Source of the DNA: Conidiobolus incongruus B7586
Lineage: Eukaryota; Entomophthoromycota; Entomophthoromycetes; Entomophthorales; Conidiobolaceae
Direction of reading: 5' to 3'
DNA: 10,468 bases
Assembly: GCA_000697335.1 (NCBI GenBank)
Contig: JNEM01015678.1
Location: 1 to 10,468, forward strand
The notes under the pieces were generated by a model, which saw only the letters and a list, made by a program, of their open reading frames with translations, was not told the origin of the DNA and ran no database searches. Made by a program: the position numbers and the translations under genes. Below, piece after piece: positions 7,592 through 10,468 of this stretch (position 1 is its first letter; every line of letters begins with the position of its first letter).

Positions 7592-8482
7592 ATGAACTGG
7601 ATATTTTTTGTAATACTATATTTCAAAGTAGTTGTTTGTAAAATACAGCTGGACTGCTTAATATTCTTTGGGGACAGTTTAAGCGATAATGGGAATTTAC
7701 ATAAATTGACTTTTGGATATTATCCAGATAATCGATATTACAAAGGAAGATATTCTAATGGCTTAATATGGGTCGACTATATTCATGAATATATGGCCGT
7801 GTCAAAGTCAGAAAACTGGGCTTATGCTGGAGCCACCACCAATAATGGCCTAGCTCGTGTTAGTCATTTTATTCCAAGTCTAAATGCTCAACTCAAATGG
7901 TTTAAATTGAAGAGAAATTCTTGCTATAGTAATCAAACTCCGAATCATTTGGTATCCTATGTAGCAGGAGCTAACAACTATGTCGATAAGAATGCTACAC
8001 CAGAACAAACCATTCAAGATATTAAAGGTCATATAATCAGATTGATAGAAGATTTTAAATTTAAAAATATATTTGTATCCGATATTCCACCAATTCATGA
8101 ACTTCCAGCCTTTACGGGGGTATATCTTAAGCCTGATGAAACTAGCCGTAGTTTCTTGAATGATCCGAATATTCAGGGGAAGGTAGAGCGCCACAACCAA
8201 CTGATGGATGATTTAGTAGAGGAATTGCGTGCATTATATCCTCATATCAATCTTTATTATTGGAAAATTTCTAACATTTGGGAGTCTGCTAAACAATTGA
8301 ATCCATTCAATTCGACTACATGGGATCCAACAATGCCATGTTTTGATGATATGAAGAGTAACAATGGTTGCGAAAAAGTTGATGATTACTTATTATTCGA
8401 TACATTCCATCCCATTACCCAAGTTCACGAATTAGTAGCTAAGAATGTTGCTGAATATTTAACAAATTCTTGGAAATTGTAA
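7592..8482 (+). CDS. Secreted GDSL (SGNH) esterase/lipase, copy 3
   Basis: Intact GDSL hydrolase of 296 residues from the second in-frame ATG. The longer reading from 7559 adds 11 residues (MYPYFSFFNFQ), but it would start almost on the TATA box and lacks a counterpart in copy 2. From 7592 length, signal peptide and promoter spacing match copy 2 exactly. Signal peptide 1-16; Ser29 in GDSLSDNGN; Gly80 in AGATT; Asn128 in GANNY; Asp270 and His273 in DTFHPI; Cys22, 111, 250 and 260 kept. Possible N-glycosylation sites differ from copy 2: NQT (114, followed by Pro), NAT (134) and NST (240), while NVT and NET are lost. Differences from copy 2 concentrate at residues 61-70, 131-150 and near the C-terminus, with all catalytic blocks kept, as expected for two working enzymes with diverging surfaces. 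Secreted ester hydrolysis is inferred from family; substrate is unknown. Confidence 0.93.
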   Translation: MNWIFFVILYFKVVVCKIQLDCLIFFGDSLSDNGNLHKLTFGYYPDNRYYKGRYSNGLIWVDYIHEYMAVSKSENWAYAGATTNNGLARVSHFIPSLNAQLKWFKLKRNSCYSNQTPNHLVSYVAGANNYVDKNATPEQTIQDIKGHIIRLIEDFKFKNIFVSDIPPIHELPAFTGVYLKPDETSRSFLNDPNIQGKVERHNQLMDDLVEELRALYPHINLYYWKISNIWESAKQLNPFNSTTWDPTMPCFDDMKSNNGCEKVDDYLLFDTFHPITQVHELVAKNVAEYLTNSWKL

Positions 8483-10468
8483 TAATCTAATATGTTCATT
8501 ATTGTGGTATGCTAGCCAAAATATCCAAAATTTTTAAAATTAATTTAATATTTTAAAGTATTCTTATCTTTCATTAATTGAGTTTTAAAAAATTTTTATT
8601 ATTGATACTATATACTTTATTAACTAATTTTATATTAAACAATAATATTGAATTATTATGAAAATCAAGAATTTCAACTTTTATCAATTCAAAAATTTCA
8701 ACATTATATATCACCAAAATACAAAATACATATTTAGTTTGTCAACTGGATTTCATCCAATTATTAATAATTATATATGATGCTAGTATAGATTTATAGG
8801 TATTGGGACTACTCAATAATAATTTTACAATTTGTAAATGTTTTTGAAATATAGTTAATTCTTAAAAATCTCTTTAACAATATATACAACTATTTTTATA
8901 TACAATAATTGCGAAATTTTTGGTTAGAAAAATTTACATTTGTAACAATATTTAAAAATTTTAACTTTTAAACCTCTAAATGCAAAAAAACATATAAAGT
9001 GTTAAATATAATTCATTTCCAATAAAAAGATTTTTGTGAATATACCTTAAATCAAAAACTGCAAATATTTTCCAATATGAATAGGAAGATAAATAAACTT
9101 AATTAATATGTTATTTATTAAATGAAATAACTATTATTTTTTAAAATGCTCTATTTTTACTTATTTTAAAATGATGAATTTTTAAAATATTCAATATTTA
9201 TTAGATAAATTTCCATTTAGTTAAATTATTTTAATATATTTAATAAAGTGATTGCCAGAAACTTATTTTATCTTTAATATATCATAACATTAAAATATAA
9301 TTCTTATGTGAAAATAATTCTAAATTATATATATATAATAAAACTATATCTTTATATTTAAAAATTTCTCTATAATAATAAATTTCAAATTATATTATAT
9401 TACCAGATTAATTATTCAATATGAAAATTAATTTCTAATATAGTAATTATATAGTAATATAATTTTAATATCAAAATAAAATAAAATAAAATTTTAAATA
9501 TTAATTTATAAAAATTATTATATAATAGATTATTAATTATTTTTTTATTATTAATAGCTTTTGATTTTATTTTTGGTAGGTTTTTAATAATTTAAAGAAA
9601 TATTTTTTATTAAAAATTAAGATTTAATATTTTATAAATTAATTTATTTTTATGAATTATTTTCCAATATATATATATATTTATTATTATCTAAAGTAAT
9701 TATAATTATATCATTTGGAATTTAATGAATATATTAAATATGATAGCTTTTTTTAATTTTTGTATAAAAGATATTTTAATTAGTTATATATATATATTAT
9801 ATTTATTATATAAAATAATAAATATTTTATTTTATAAAAATAATACTAATTGAGAGTTTTTTATTTAATTTACAATATAATATATATAATAGATTAATTT
9901 ATCATTAAAAGTTAAATAAGAAAACTATATACTTTTTTAGTCTATTTTAATTAATTAATATTTACTTAAAATATAATATTGATTTATTATAATTTATAAA
10001 AAGAATTAATTTCAATTAATATAGTAATTTTATTTTTTGGATAAAATATTATATAATAAAATTAATGGTTTATTAATCATAATATTTTATTTATAAAAAT
10101 TTTTTCAACTATATTTTGATAAGATTTATTTAGATAAAACTATTATAATTATTTTCTAAGCCTTTATTAAAATTTACAAAATATATTTTATATTATTAAT
10201 AGTTAATTTAAGTTTGGAAATAAAAAGATATATAAAATATCTATTTTATGGATATTAAATCATTTAAATATTTATTTAAATAAATTTAAGAATATCTTTT
10301 AATATTATTTTTTAATATATTGATCAATAAAAAATAATAATAGAAATTATTTTTTAAATTTTAATAAATTTTAAATAATAAAGTTTTTAGTTATAAAAAT
10401 TTAAATTTAATAATAAATGGTAAATTTGGATATCATATTATCTTAAATAATTTGAAAATATTAAATTA
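8483..10468. other. Downstream AT-rich region with no gene
   Basis: Nearly 2 kb with no credible open frame on either strand and no RNA gene. The first several hundred bases have the composition of the other spacers; from about 9200 to the end C and G become very rare. A short run of AAAAT units lies at about 9473-9494. The word reading TGFHPI near 8748-8765 recalls the GDSL end block but stands alone. Confidence 0.6.

Noticed and set aside
7880-8200. Open frame of 106 codons on the - strand inside copy 3
   Set aside because: It is the antisense of a conserved hydrolase region with no start context or family likeness of its own; copy 3 explains the sequence.
8741-8777. Possible GDSL end block reading TGFHPI after copy 3
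   Set aside because: Only five or six residues match, no other block is present nearby, and such short matches arise by chance.
9200-10468. Mitochondrial origin suggested by the extreme AT content
   Set aside because: No mitochondrial gene or tRNA is visible, and the linked genes are nuclear-type with signal peptides and TATA boxes.

Overview
The window reads as nuclear DNA from a very AT-rich eukaryote, most likely a fungus. Three intronless genes for small secreted GDSL (SGNH) hydrolases lie on the + strand in an otherwise gene-poor, very AT-rich background. Eukaryotic signs are a TATA box at fixed distance from the start codon, the lack of ribosome binding sites, cleavable signal peptides and spacers of 0.8-2.2 kb. 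The sequence style (strongly AT-rich spacers, more GC-balanced coding regions, families of secreted hydrolases) would fit an early-diverging fungus such as an Entomophthorales/Conidiobolus relative. That placement is inference and was not tested.

Layout. 1-858: very AT-rich, no gene seen. 859-1165: probable relic of another GDSL hydrolase gene, recognised from the start block (DSxSDN) and the end block (DTF) of the family. 1303-1509 (- strand): a 68-codon open frame in a less AT-rich patch, unrecognised. 2199-2495 (+): a decayed coding-like frame of uncertain origin. 2732-3680: GDSL copy 1, with a promoter but a one-base frameshift just past residue 187, so a pseudogene unless the base is a sequencing error. 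4414-5355: GDSL copy 2, intact, 296 aa. 5356-7540: a long spacer with two inverted repeats and an AT microsatellite. 7541-8482: GDSL copy 3, intact, 296 aa from the start codon preferred here. 8483-10468: no gene; the last kilobase is extremely AT-rich.

How the genes relate. Copies 2 and 3 have the same length and share 219 of 296 residues (74 %, hand count). Copy 1 is more distant (105 of 160 residues shared with copy 2 over residues 28-187). All three carry an identical 13-base core promoter, TTAGTATAAATAG, and in copies 2 and 3 the start codon lies exactly 47 bases after the first T of TATAAATA. This is a tandem birth-and-death array: two live genes, one freshly broken gene and at least one much older relic, all in the same orientation. 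The products are predicted to be secreted esterases or lipases acting outside the cell; substrate cannot be read from the sequence. I did not find a convincing new multi-gene system. The most informative signals are the relic copy, the shared promoter and the patchwork identity between copies 2 and 3.
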